64,000 nucleotides of DNA from Sesamum alatum. Lineage: Eukaryota; Streptophyta; Magnoliopsida; Lamiales; Pedaliaceae. The DNA lies in the NCBI GenBank assembly GCA_034509735.1, contig JACGWO010000007.1, positions 25,076,046-25,140,045 of the forward strand. Reading direction: 5' to 3'. The notes under the pieces were generated by a model, which did not search any database, was not told the DNA's origin, and was given only the letters and a program-made list of their open reading frames with translations. Both the position numbers and the translations under genes were made by a program. This document shows, one piece after another, positions 31,382-42,687 of this stretch (within the stretch, counting starts at the first letter, position 1; each line of letters begins with the position of its first letter).

Positions 31382-33553
31382 TAAAAATTACAAAGCATAA
31401 TTAAACGGAATTTAAATCATGCATAACATACATAAACGAATCAAGGGGTGTGCCCTTGGATCTCCCGGGCGTTGGGTGTATCTCATGTTCAACAAAACAC
31501 AACATGGAGGCCATAGAATTAGAAACGAAAACCATAATTAAAGAACCTACCCGATTGTAGTTTTGTCTTCGTTCGGCTACATGCATTGTTCCCCGTTTTG
31601 CACCAAGATCTCAAAGAAGAGACCCTCTAAATCATCTCACTCGCTGCACCGGAAAGCAACGAACCCTTGTGCTAGCAAGAAAATCATTGGGGAGAAGAGA
31701 CATCGGTACACGCTATCAATTAACGCAACCGACGTCTCTTATGTTCTACCTTGAATAAATCAAGAAGAACAAAGTACAAATCTTGGAGAAAAGAAGAGGG
31801 GATGGACGAAAAAACTTGAGAGAGATGAGAGATGAGAGTTGTAGAGAATAGTAGGTGTGAGTGTGTGTTTTTTGAGTATTTATAGAAGATGGAATTTCCT
31901 ATTCCTTCTCAAACTCTTCCAAAGAGACACACTTTGACTAGGATTTTGACCTAGTCAAATCCTAGTCAAATTAGGCTTTGATTAAGTCAAATTAATCATG
32001 ACCCTTCATCTCATCATTCTCTAGATCAAATCTTGTCCATCCATTTTGATGGGCTTTATGGAATGGGCCTATTAAATTCTAAATTAAATATTCCCATGGA
32101 CTTTATATTAAATCATATTTAATATACTAAGCCCATTAATTAATTAATGGAAAGGACTTATTTAATTCTAAATTAAATAGTCCCATGGACTTTATATTAA
32201 ATCCTATTTAATATACCAAGCCCATTAATTAATTCCATAGAATGGGATTATTTAATTCAAAATTAAATAGTCCCATGGACTTTATATTAAATCCTATTTA
32301 ATATACCAAGCCCACTAATTAATTAATTCACTCTTTTAATCTAATTAAAAGGAAAGCCCATGCTTTATAAAATTCATAAATCTAATTTATGAACTCAAGC
32401 CCAATTATCCCAAATAATCCATCGAGGCTTGAATCTCCAAGAAGTATAATTTAATTCCATTAAATTAAACCTTCTCCCGGAATTAATTCCAAATTAATTC
32501 CCTTTCATTTGGTGTAGCGGGTGTGACTCTTTAGGTTCACCTTTCAGCTAGACTTGGACCTACTTCTTGTTATTCCATAACCAAAGTAGTCCGTTACCAT
32601 GGGTGGCCATCTAGCAACGGTCCATGGCACTAGAGACTAGGTGAATATGTGCTGTGAACATTTAGGCTCCGAGTTATATGCAGGTGCGGTCCTACCGACG
32701 CTCGATACGTACGGGTACGGTCCTACTGTCGCCTGTCTCCCGGCCTTTAGTCTAGGGGTCGGTTCCCATCCTTGACTAGGCAACTATGCATAATGCTCGA
32801 GATAGGTTTAACTCGACGTAGGAAATCCTTTCCCACTACATCAAGTGCTATGGCCATAGACTTTGTGAGTCTAAACCATCTCCGAGCGCATAGGAGATCT
32901 TTCTGTCATATCCTTTGACAAGGGACAAATCCTATCTTGGAATTCACCGTTCTTACATACTCCGACTGTATTGGACGAGGCTTATGATGACCATGTGATA
33001 TAATCGGTCAAATTTCACCAGATCCAAGATACAGCCTTAGTATGCAGAGGACTGCCGTGATCCTCAAGTCCGAGGACTAATCCCGTACTATCGGAACTGG
33101 GAATACGAGTCATACCGACCAAGCCCGAGTAGCTTCCATATGACGATTCCCGCGAGTCACCTCAGTCGGCTGCTCCCCAGCAGGCCGACCCACTAACACT
33201 GCTTAGACGATCCTCGTCACCCGTCGATGAAACACGACAGCAGATGCTTAGTGCAAGTCTCAAATGGAGTCTCGATGCCCTGTCTCGAGATTCCTTTGAC
33301 TTGGAGTATTTCAGACTGATTCGGCGAAACTGATTTCATGAACCTACCTCCAAGCGTAGTTCCAATTTCCCGTAATGTTATTTCAGTCCGTGGGTGTTTG
33401 TTGTGACATCGTAACGATGCAAGCAGTAAGTACAACAAACTCATGCCTATGAATCCTTACTACATTCATTAACATAATATTACTTGTTCACAGATTGACG
33501 AATGGTTCTCAGAACAGCCAATACCATTGACTTTTTGGTCACCTATTCTAACA
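31382..33553 (-). mobile_element. 5' LTR of element C, main part
   Basis: It continues the LTR interrupted at 9202 and runs to the TG/CA terminus at 33553, next to TSD TAGTG. It is nearly identical to 1447-3683, including the triple U3 repeat (about 32085-32325) and the small U3 ORF (33217-33444). Confidence 0.92.
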
Positions 33554-33869
33554 TAGTGCAAGTCTCAAGGGGAATCTCAGTACCCATTTCCGAGATTCCT
33601 TGACTTGGAGATTTCCGGACTGATTCGATGGGACCGATTTCATGGACCTACCTCCAAGCATAGTCCCAGTCCCCGAAATGTGTTTTCAATCCGTGGGCTT
33701 TGTTTGCGTGTGAACAGAAATATAAAGTAGATAAAGTGAACACAAACAAAGTAAATGCTAAAAGAATTTCACTTCTTATTCATTAATGATTTATCAAATC
33801 CTTGAAATTGTTTAGACATAGGTTACAATTCGCCTACCAAGATTGGCTACATGGTCACCTATTCTAACA
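33554..33869 (-). mobile_element. LTR F, terminal part after element C
   Basis: It resumes F exactly at TAGTGCAAGTCTCAA and ends at CTATTCTAACA (sense start TGTTAGAATAG). It corresponds to 42354-42671 of the E LTR. Confidence 0.88.
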
Positions 33870-34373
33870 CTCCCGTATTATCGGAACCGGGAAAATCCAA
33901 TCATACCAACCAAGCCTCCAAGGCTTCCATATGATGACCCCCACGAGTCAATCCAGTCAACTCGACCCCAGTCGACCAACCCATCCAGATCATGTAGGCA
34001 TCCCATACCTGTGGCCGATGAAGCACGGCACTCATCCAATGAACACGACTCTTGATGCAAATCTCTATAGGCCTCTCGATGTCCTATCTCGAGGTCCTCG
34101 ACTTGGAACGTTTCAGACCCAATTCTTTATCAGTTGGTTTCATGACCACCATCCAATGTGTGGCCCAACTGCATGAGTTGTTAATCATGGTATGTGGGCT
34201 TTGTTGCGTTATATGTAAAATACCATTTTAGCATATGAAAAATGAGCGCAACAAAGAAAGTACTAAAGGTAACAAATACTCATTTTATTCATTAAATAAT
34301 ATTACATTACATCAAGTTGTCAAATAGGTTACAAAACGCCAAACCTATTGGCTTTCCAGTCATCTATTCTCGC
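33870..34373 (-). mobile_element. LTR G fragment (B type), first ~500 bp of the LTR
   Basis: It aligns with the reverse complement of 9675-10180 of the B LTR, with many substitutions. It begins abruptly at CTCCCGTATTATCGGAACC, where F inserted, and its terminal TAACA is changed to TCGCA. The rest lies left of the window. Confidence 0.75.
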
Positions 34374-35242
34374 ACCCTCTACCATCTCCCAGCCTTAGTC
34401 TAGGGTATGGAATTGGGCGTCAGTTCCCATCCTTGACTGGGCGTCTATACTTAATACTCGAGAACGCATGCCTCATTGCGTCGACATAGAAAATCATTTA
34501 CTGCTCGATCAACCACTGTGGCCACAGGTTTAAAGCAACATGAACGTGTCTCCAAATGCATAGGAGATATCTCTGTCACATACTGATAGGAGACGGCTCC
34601 TGTTCGTGAAATCTATCGTCCTTGCTACACATTCTGACTGCACTGGACAAGGCTTATAATGAACATATCTATGACATGATCACCTCTCGCCAAATCCAAG
34701 ATACAACTATCGTGTGCACGTGATTGTCGTGGTTCCTCAAGTCTGAGGACTACTCCCGTACTATAGGAATCGGAGAAATCCAATCATACCGCCAAGGCTT
34801 CTATATGAAGATCCCCGCGAGTTAGCAGTCGGTTCCACCCTAGTCGACCAACCCACCAAGATCGTATAGGCGTCCCACGCTTATCGCCGATGAAACATGG
34901 CACTCATCCAATGAATACAAATCTTGGTGCAAGTCTCTATAGGAATCTCCATGCCCTGTCTCGAGGTCATCGACTTGAATCATCTTAGACCCAACCCTTT
35001 ATCAGTTGGTTTCATAACCACCATCCAATGCGTGGCCCAACTGCATGAGTTGTTAACATGGTCTGTGAGCTTTGATGTAATATATGTAAAACGACATTTT
35101 AACATATGGTAATGAGCACAAGAAAGACAATACCAATGGTAATGAATACTCATTTTATTCATTACATAATATTACACTACATCGAGTTGTCAAATAGATT
35201 ATAATATGCCCAACAAATTGGCTTTCTGGTCCTATTCTAACA
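34374..35242 (-). mobile_element. LTR H fragment (B type), first ~870 bp
   Basis: It starts inside the LTR at CCCTCTACCATCTCCCAGCC, covers the CTAGGCAACTATGCTTAA-type and GTACTATAGGAATCGG blocks, and ends at CTATTCTAACA. It repeats blocks already present in G, so it is a separate, older copy into which G inserted. Confidence 0.72.
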
Positions 35243-37021
35243 CATTCCTTTGTATTGTTGAATGCATGATAATCCAAGGTTGGAAATCTTTCCTGTAAAC
35301 TGTGTGCCTCATTTATAATACTTGGCTATGTTGTGTGGTTTATGCTTGTGGCTTGCCTAACATCTAATTCAAACTAAAACTGAACACGAGAGTTAGTGAG
35401 TTTGAGGGAAGGTTGACTGATTCTTTGGGTGGAATCAGGCCGCACAGTGGGCGAAAATTCTTAGCCAGAAAAATCCCTTATGACACAAGGTATGATCAAA
35501 TCATACCAAGTGAGGAACCTTTGGCTGAGGTTGAATTGTTCCTTTCTGAAAAGGAACAAATCCCATTCTTCAAGTATCCACATGGCCGACTTTTGCTCTC
35601 TTTCAACAGCAAGAAATTGTCCATCCCACTTATGGGAAGAGTGTTACTCTTCCTTTCCAAAGGTGGAAATCAACTTATCTCTCATGCCATAATTTAATGG
35701 ACCAGACCTTATTTTAATCCAATCATAATAAGCCTAATAAAACCAATGAATTAAATTCAACTTAATTCAAGGTCCAAATAAATTATGTCCAATGCTTTTT
35801 TAATCCAATTAAAAGATCTAAGCCCGTAACTGTCTTTAATTAATAAATTCTATTTATTAATTAGTGTGGCCCGATACAATATCGGCCCGTCCATCAAATG
35901 GACCATCCCATAAATAATCAAATTATTTGTTATCTTCTGAAATTAACTTCAAGTTAATCCGTTTACCTCCTCAGTGATTGGTGTGTAACTCTCTATGTTC
36001 ACCCTCATCTAGACTTGGGCTTGTGTCCAACAGAAGCCCGTCACCATGGGTGACCGTCTAGCAACGGTCTATGGCACTAGAGACACTATGTGAATGTTGG
36101 CGTGAACATTTAGGCTCCCGATTTTTTTCATGGGTACGGTCCTTTCGTCTATCGTCTCTCAAATTTAGTCTAGGGCATGGAATTGGGTGTCTGTTCCCAT
36201 CCTGGACTAGGCAACTATGCTTGATGCTCGAGACTACATTCCCTTCATTGTATTGGCGTAGGAAACCTCTTCCTGCTCGACCAACCACTGTGGCCACAGT
36301 TTCAAGAAGCATGAACGTGTCTTCGAGTACATAGGAGATACCTCTGTCACATACTGACAGGGGACAGATTCTGTTCTTAAAATACATCGCCCTCGCTACA
36401 CACTCTGACTACACTGGACAAGGCTTATGATGAACATGTCCGAGACATGAACACCTCATACCAGATCCAAGATACAGTCATCATGTGCACATGAGTGCCA
36501 TAGTTCCTCAAGTCCGAGGACTAATCCATATTATCGGACCCAGAGAACTCCAGTCATACCAACCAACCCTTCAAGGCTTCCACATGATGATTCCTGGCGA
36601 GTTAATTCAGTCGACTTGACTCCTAATCAACCAACCCACCAAGATTGTATAGACGTCCCACGTCTATCGCCAATGAAACATTATACTCATCCAATGAATA
36701 AGATACAAAGAGCAAGTCTCAGTAGGTTGCTCGATGCCCTGTCTCTAGGTCCACGACTTAGAACATTTTCAAACCTTACCCTTTATCAGTTGGTTTCATA
36801 ACCACCATCCAATACATGGTCCAACTGCGTGAGTTATCTATGTGGTCTATGGGCTTTGTTGTGATGTATGTAAACAGATATTAACATAATGGAATGATCA
36901 CAACAAAGATAATGCTACTCGTCTTATTCATTACATATAATATTACATTACAACGAGTTTCTTTGTCGAATAGATTGCATAAAGGCCAATGTAATTGACT
37001 TTCTAGTCATCTATTCTAACA
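35243..37021 (-). mobile_element. LTR I fragment (B type, diverged), ~1.78 kb
   Basis: The right 1.5 kb match the B LTR: GGTATGATCAAATCATACC, the AT-rich U3, CCATGGGTGACCGTCTAGCAACGG and CTATTCTAACA at 37021. The left 240 bp are weakly similar and contain a TATTATAAATGAGG box on the minus strand near 35312-35325. It is cut on the left by H. On the right it is inserted in the hAT remnant. Confidence 0.65.
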
Positions 37022-38310
37022 AAACCATAATTGTCCTATGACTTCTCATGTAATAGAACTTTCATTAGCTGACTGCATTATGAAAAGTTTGAAGTTTGGT
37101 AGTCAATCCCCGAAATGATGTATCTGGTATCCCAAAAAACCTCTAATATAGGACGTACCTTTTAAAACTTTTTCCAATCTTTAGGGCACAAGCAATCATC
37201 ATAATGTGGATCTTTAGGGGCAAATCTTGGAAAAATATTCTTCAACTTGATTGTAGTAGACAACAACCTTCATATATAGAGTTCCACCTCATTGGACAAT
37301 CAACCAACTTTCTTTCTTGCAAGTTCAATGGTTTCACAACCTCACTAAATAACAAAAGCCTGCCATCTGATCTTCAAACATACTCTACGCTATCACTTAA
37401 CACTTCGACGATGTTTTCAATTTCAGAAATACCATCTTTAGCAATGAGGTTTAGAACATGAGCACATCTGACATGAAATAATTTTCCCTTGCAAAGCAAC
37501 TTTTTCTTTCTTTGCGCATAACTCTTCAGTTGGTAAATGGTAGAATCATTGGTAGAAGTATTCTCAATAAAATATTGTGTGAATTTTACTCTGAATATCC
37601 AAATCTTCCAAGCAACGCCAAATAACATCAACAATCTAAAGTCCTCAATGAGAAGGTGGAATGTGAACAAGGTTGAGTATACATTTCTGTAGTTGTCAAT
37701 TTTGATCGATCCAATGGCCAATTATCACAATATACTCCATCTTCCAATTCTTTGATTTCCAACAATCAATCGTGAGACTGATTTTGTTTTCTATTTTCAA
37801 CAAATTCTTAGTTTCTTTTTCTTAGCCTCATAAATATTGACACAATATGCCCTTGTTGTTGTTCTTGAAACTCCTCTTCGCTCAAGGATTCCCTTTCTAC
37901 AAAATAAATTGAATCCCTCTTCTTCCACTTCAGACAAAGACTTCTCATGTTATCCAAGCTAGTGACTCGTTCATATTTACTATGTCAAACTTCCCATCCT
38001 GCAAAGTTGGATAAGATGCTAGATCTACATTACTTGACGTAAAATAAAGTTGTGTTTGCACCGAATTCTCTCTGTCCTTCATAGTTTTAGCTCTGAGATG
38101 ATTAACACAGCGTTACAAGTGTCTGTGCGATTGAGTTGTTTGATTAGCTTTGCTTTTCCCTAAACTCTTCTTGCAGTGGTTAAAAGAGATCTTTATAGTG
38201 CCATCTGCATCCTTAACATCTTTATTAACACCCCCGTTGTGTTTGTGCTCATGTCGATATTATTTAAGTTGTTAGACGAATCAGTATCATCCAAACTATG
38301 TTGAATTCCA
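37022..38310 (-). pseudogene. hAT-family transposase remnant (BED finger, RICESLEEPER-like)
   Basis: hAT transposases cut and paste DNA. Reading leftwards there is a BED-type zinc finger trace (FNHCKKSLGKSK, SHRHL.RC, about 38120-38215). It is followed by an ORF (37374-37721) with CKGKLFHVRCAHVLNLIAKDG, the conserved hAT RCAAHILNL block, then LVDCPMRWNSIYE, DW.K and ILEVFWDT..IISGIDYQTSN (37040-37330). Several frames and stops separate the pieces. LTR I truncates it at 37022, so the dimerisation domain is not in the window. Confidence 0.8.
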
Positions 38311-39395
38311 TCATCCTGAGGTTGAAAGATTTATTATGTTCAATCTAATCTAGATGTAGAGATATAAGGTAAAAAAAAATTCATTCAGCGTATCAGAATT
38401 CATAACTGGAAACTAATTAAAAGCAACTCAAAAGTAAAGTCAAGAAATTGAATAAATATGGAAAGTAACTAAAAGCATCCTGAAAATTCTAGCTCACTTG
38501 TCATGCAATTGTACAAAGTTTGGAAAGCTAAATACTTTAAAAGAAAATAGCCCTGGCAAAATAAGATTCATTATTGCTCTCTAAAATATATCAAGAGACT
38601 TTTGCGAAGTTGGAGATAATTTCTTATCACAATTCATTATTTGCAAGGAAAATTCCTTATTTTGTACAAGAAAAATAACTGAATACAGGATACAAAGAGA
38701 TTGCAAAGTAACAGGGCTACTTATAATTCATCATGGGAAGCACTTCTAAACAAAGAAAATCAGAAAACTATCATCTTATCATAAATACTATTGGTAAATA
38801 GGCCATAGCATCTAGCATACTTAGAATTTCATAGACAGGTCAAATAAGAGTGATAAGGTATATAAGAAGTCTGTTAACATATATCTGGATAAAAAAAAAA
38901 TGAGACTAGACGAATACCAACATGATGATATATATAGCAGAGGAAGGATAATTATATATATATAGCAGAGGCATTCGATCATATACACTAGAGTTATTTG
39001 GTCATAGAGTCTTCACTTTATTAAATACATTTAACCCAAAATGTTTTATCCTATTTCTCCTTCAATTACTTCATGAACCAGAAAAACACACGACAAAATC
39101 AAAACATTCCAGTAATTTCTCCCATCAAACGAGTAACTTAGATAAGATAAAACAAAAGATATCCTACAGAATAACACCAAACGCCAAAATTTCAAGTCAT
39201 AAAAATTTCTTCGATAAAGTTTAAAGAAAATTTGCAAGGAGGAAACATCACATGGTGATGGGTAGCCTTTAATCAGCGGCGAGTGAGCTCAGTGCAAAGT
39301 GTATTCGTGGCTTCAAAATCCTCCACAGACGTCGGGCCTTGGACGGGGCACCAAGGTTATGGTTGGAGGTATTGCTTCCCTGCAATCGATCAAAT

Positions 39396-39440
<45 letters not shown>

Positions 39441-40588
39441 TTTCTTCCAAATTCTAAACTCTAAAGTCTAAAGTTTATACCTTGTCTTTTTTTTTTAAAT
39501 TTTAATGAGTTAATTGGTTTACTTATTTATCTAATAAATACGGAGATAACTAATATATATTTTTATATAAATTAAATAAATATAGAGATAACTAATGACA
39601 AATGTATTTTGTTGCAATGGATATTTGATGTGAGCTAAAATAGCTCAATACGGATGATCTTTTTGGGCTTGGATGGAGTGGGCTTCGAATTCTACAAGTT
39701 AGGAAAGGGGACCTGCAAAAAAATCGTTAGCACTACAACGCTCAAGTCAGTAAACAATGATGGAATAAATAAACTTAAAAAATATTGAAAGAATAATAAG
39801 AAATCATGTAGAAGAATAATGTGGACACAAAGTGTGCTTAGGACAGATAATCCTTATATGGGCTCTTCAACAGGGCTGAACCTCCACTTCTAGGCCTTCC
39901 GTCACGGGGCCGGCCGGGTTCGGGCTTCCTTCTTGGGCCTTCATTCGAATTCTTCTGGGGGCCTAGTTTGCTCCTTCTTATGGGCAAGTCCGAGATCTTT
40001 TTTAGGCCACATTTGATAAGTAGATGGCTTTCATTTTGGGTTTTGAATCGGGATTCTGTTAGTGTTCAATATACCCAATGAAAGGCATAATACAAGAATT
40101 GAAAGGAACTTTCTTTAGCTTCACGATGGGAGGGAACGATTTCACTCCCCCTTAGAGTATAAGTCTTCAGGGGAGTCATGGATGGACCCTCCATCGACTG
40201 TGCGAGACTCAAACTAGGTCTTCTTCATCGTTAGGGGAAGTGGAAGAGTCTTCTTGGGCTTTGGAAGCCCTGTGTCAAACGAAAGTTGATGTCTAAGGCG
40301 TAGGTCGCCTTGGTAGTTGGGCGCGTGGATAACCTCTCACAGAGGTTGCCTTTGTTAAGTCTAACCACCCAATAAGGGGCAGTTACCGAGCATGTCCTGT
40401 GGGTAACCGCAGATTCCCCTTACACATGTAGACTTTTGTATTGACTCATCCCATTTTCATTTCCCCCACATTTTTAAAGAGAGAGAGGAAGAGTTGGATT
40501 TACTACACTTCATCTTCTGCCATTCTTGTAAGTCCTACTTTACTTCTTATCTTCTCTTTCTTTTAGAATTAATCGCTTTTTCTCATTC
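38311..40588. other. Unassigned AT-rich stretch
   Basis: No supported gene. It contains a short duplication around ATATATATAGCAGAGG (38930-38965), a GA microsatellite (39404-39440), and a 39240-39400 stretch of higher complexity that could be a noncoding exon or an element end. From about 39720 it includes CACTACAACGCTCAAGTCAGT, a phrase I associate with ends of plant transposons, and 40430-40588 resembles a 5' leader of the transposon ORF that follows. Confidence 0.4.
39404..39440. repeat. GA microsatellite
   Basis: Perfect to near-perfect (GA) repeat of about 18 units with one AA interruption. Confidence 0.9.
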
Positions 40589-40672
40589 ATGGCTTCTTCT
40601 GAGGAATCAATCCATTTTGTGGCGGAACGAGTCGGTGATGATCCTTGTGAGGCCACTTCCCGAGGGACGAGT
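40589..40672 (+). pseudogene. Gypsy-type transposon ORF, first 28 codons (cut by element E)
   Basis: The ATG at 40589 opens MASSEESIHFVAERV and is preceded by a plausible 5' leader with a GA-rich run. The frame breaks at 40672, where element E is inserted, and resumes at 50423. A stop soon after the junction shows that the ORF was already, or has become, defective. Confidence 0.5.
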
Positions 40673-41247
40673 TGAAAGAAATCCGGTGGATCGTCCCGGG
40701 AATTGCGCGAATGCGGAAGCGCGGTAAAAATAAACATATTTAAATAAAAGGCATGCTTTTAATTTAAAGAACACGCTCAAGGGGTGTGCCCTTGAGGTTC
40801 CCGGGCGTTCGGTGTATCTCATGATCATAAAACAATTAAAGAAATCATGGAGGCCATAGAGTTGAAAAATAAAGAGGGACGAAAATCTTAAACGAGACCT
40901 ACCCGTTGTCGTTTTCGTCTTCAACTGCTACTCGCGTTGTTCCCCGTTTTGCACCAAGACCTCGTTCTTGAGATCCTCCAAATCGTGACACACGATCCAC
41001 CCACGTATCTTGCACGTCGTGCAAGCAACGAACAAGTGTATAATTTTTGGAGTGGACGAATCAACAACACGTTATCAATTAACGGTATTGATTCGTCTAA
41101 GTTCTAATGTTCCAAGAACAAAAAGAACTAAAAAATATATTTTCTTGCTAGAGAAAGAGAGAGGGCGGACGAGAGGTAGGAGAGGGGAGAGTGGTGTTGT
41201 GTGTGTTTTCAAGAAGCATCAATCTCACAAATGTTGGAAGCTAGAGG

Positions 41248-41256
41248 TTTATATAG
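41248..41256 (-). promoter_or_regulatory. TATA box of the E 3' LTR
   Basis: The minus strand reads CTATATAAA. The 5' LTR copy at 48991-48999 would drive the element. Confidence 0.6.
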
Positions 41257-41674
41257 AGGAAGAGTTTAATCCTCTTTAAACTCAAACTCTAAGTAACCTA
41301 ATTTGACTAGGATTTTGACCTAGTCAAAGTCCTAGTCAAACTAGTGTTTGACCTAGTCAAACGAATCCTAGCCTTCCATCTCCCCTTTCCATCTCAACCG
41401 TTGATTTTAATTTAATGGAATATTTAAATCCTATTAAATATTCCAAAAGGCTAAAAGAATAAATATAATATTATAAATAAATATTATTATTTATTCTAAG
41501 CCCATTAAATCAACCCTTTTAATAAATTCTATTTATTAATTTAATTCCCTTTATCAAATAAAAGGAATTAATTTCTCCAAGAAAATATGGGACCCGATTA
41601 AATCTAATTTAATCATTCCTTTACTCCAATATTTAATTCTAAATTAAATACTAAGTGTGTGTGGATAGTGTGTG

Positions 41675-41790
41675 ACTCTTTAGGTTCACCATTCAGCTAG
41701 ACTTGGTCGGATTCCTAGAATCCGTCCGTTACCATGGGTGGCCATCTAGCAACGGTCCATGGCACTAGAGACTAGGTGAAATATTCGGGG
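41675..41790 (-). other. U3 module conserved across all LTR sub-families
   Basis: The block from GACTCTTTAGGTTCACC to CACTAGAGACTAGGTGAA is preserved in every LTR of the window (for example 769-876, 2653-2774, 10608-10720, 20434-20545, 23970-24100, 36000-36095, 53883-54003), while neighbouring U3 sequence is not alignable between sub-families. It contains TTCACCT/AGGTGAA and CCATGG/CCATGG complementary pairs, so a folded element is possible. Confidence 0.7.
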
Positions 41791-42671
41791 ATGAACATTT
41801 AGGCTCTAACAGTACACTTGTCCTTCTGTCTTCGGTCTCATCACTTAGGGTCTAGGGCACGGAAAATGCAGGTACCCATTTTGGACCTAAGTGTCGGTCT
41901 GTCCTCACTAAACGCCGCAAGGGAAACCTTTTCCCTTCTGTTCAGTCGCTGTGGCCACAGATTTCAGGGACAAGACACAGAGCATATATGAGACTCAACT
42001 GTCAACACCTTTTGACAGGAGACAGATCCTTTCTTGGAAACTACTGTCACTTTGTACACCCAAGCTGCACTAGACATGGCTTATGACTACTCAAGAGTAT
42101 TTTGGCAATCTCTCACCATATCTAAGATACAGACCTGATGCACAGGTAAACTCAGCAGTTCCTCAAGTCAAAGGACTTGGCCTGTACCGTTGGAACCGGG
42201 AATACACGTCATACCTTGCTGACCATACTCAAGGTCCTCCGTAAGACGGTTCCTGCGAGTCACCTCAGTCAGCTGCTTCCTAGCACGCTGACCCACTAAC
42301 ACTGCTTAGACAACCTTCGTCACCCGTCGATGAAATACGACAGCAGATGCTTAGTGCAAGTCTCAAAGGGAATCCCGGTACCCATTTTCGGGATTCCTTG
42401 ACTTGGAGATTTCCGGACTGATTCGGTAAGACTGATTTCATGGACCTACCTCCAAGCGTAGTCCCAGTCCCCGAAATCGTTTCTCAGTCCGTGGGCTTTG
42501 TTTGCGTAGTGAACAGAAACGTAAATGCAGATAAGTGAACGTAAACAAAGTATTGCCATATGAATTTTCACTTCTTTATTCATAAATGTTTTTATCAAAT
42601 ATCAAAGAATTGTCAAGACATAGGTTACATATTCCTGCCAAAATTGGCTTACATGGTCACCTATTCTAACA

Positions 42672-42686
42672 ATCTCCCACTTGACC
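42672..42686 (-). promoter_or_regulatory. Polypurine tract of element E
   Basis: The minus strand reads GGTCAAGTGGGAGAT immediately before the 3' LTR. Confidence 0.85.
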
Positions 42687-42687
42687 T

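Larger units (their letters stand above)
1447..33553 (-). mobile_element. Copia element C, full length with both LTRs, carrying the 22-kb insert D
   Basis: Both ends are defined by TG...CA LTR termini and the 5-bp duplication TAGTG (1442-1446 and 33554-33558). Transcription runs right to left: 5' LTR (9129-9202 plus 31382-33553), primer site at 9116-9127, leader, decayed gag and pol, polypurine tract at 3684-3698, 3' LTR (1447-3683). Without insert D the element is about 9.9 kb. It sits inside LTR F. The coding part is the most decayed of the three copia elements here, so it cannot move by itself. Confidence 0.9.
40673..42671 (-). mobile_element. 3' LTR of element E (1999 bp)
   Basis: TG...CA ends with the full sense end ...GATTTCTTTCA. 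The TATA box CTATATAAA is at 41248-41256, followed by a CT-rich leader. Hairpin-rich U3 is at about 41405-41660. It is nearly identical to 48424-50417. Confidence 0.94.

Noticed and set aside
39046..39471. Possible host gene start with 5' leader near the GA microsatellite
   Set aside because: No conserved protein text or convincing splice sites could be followed; the 60-codon ORFs on both strands look fortuitous.
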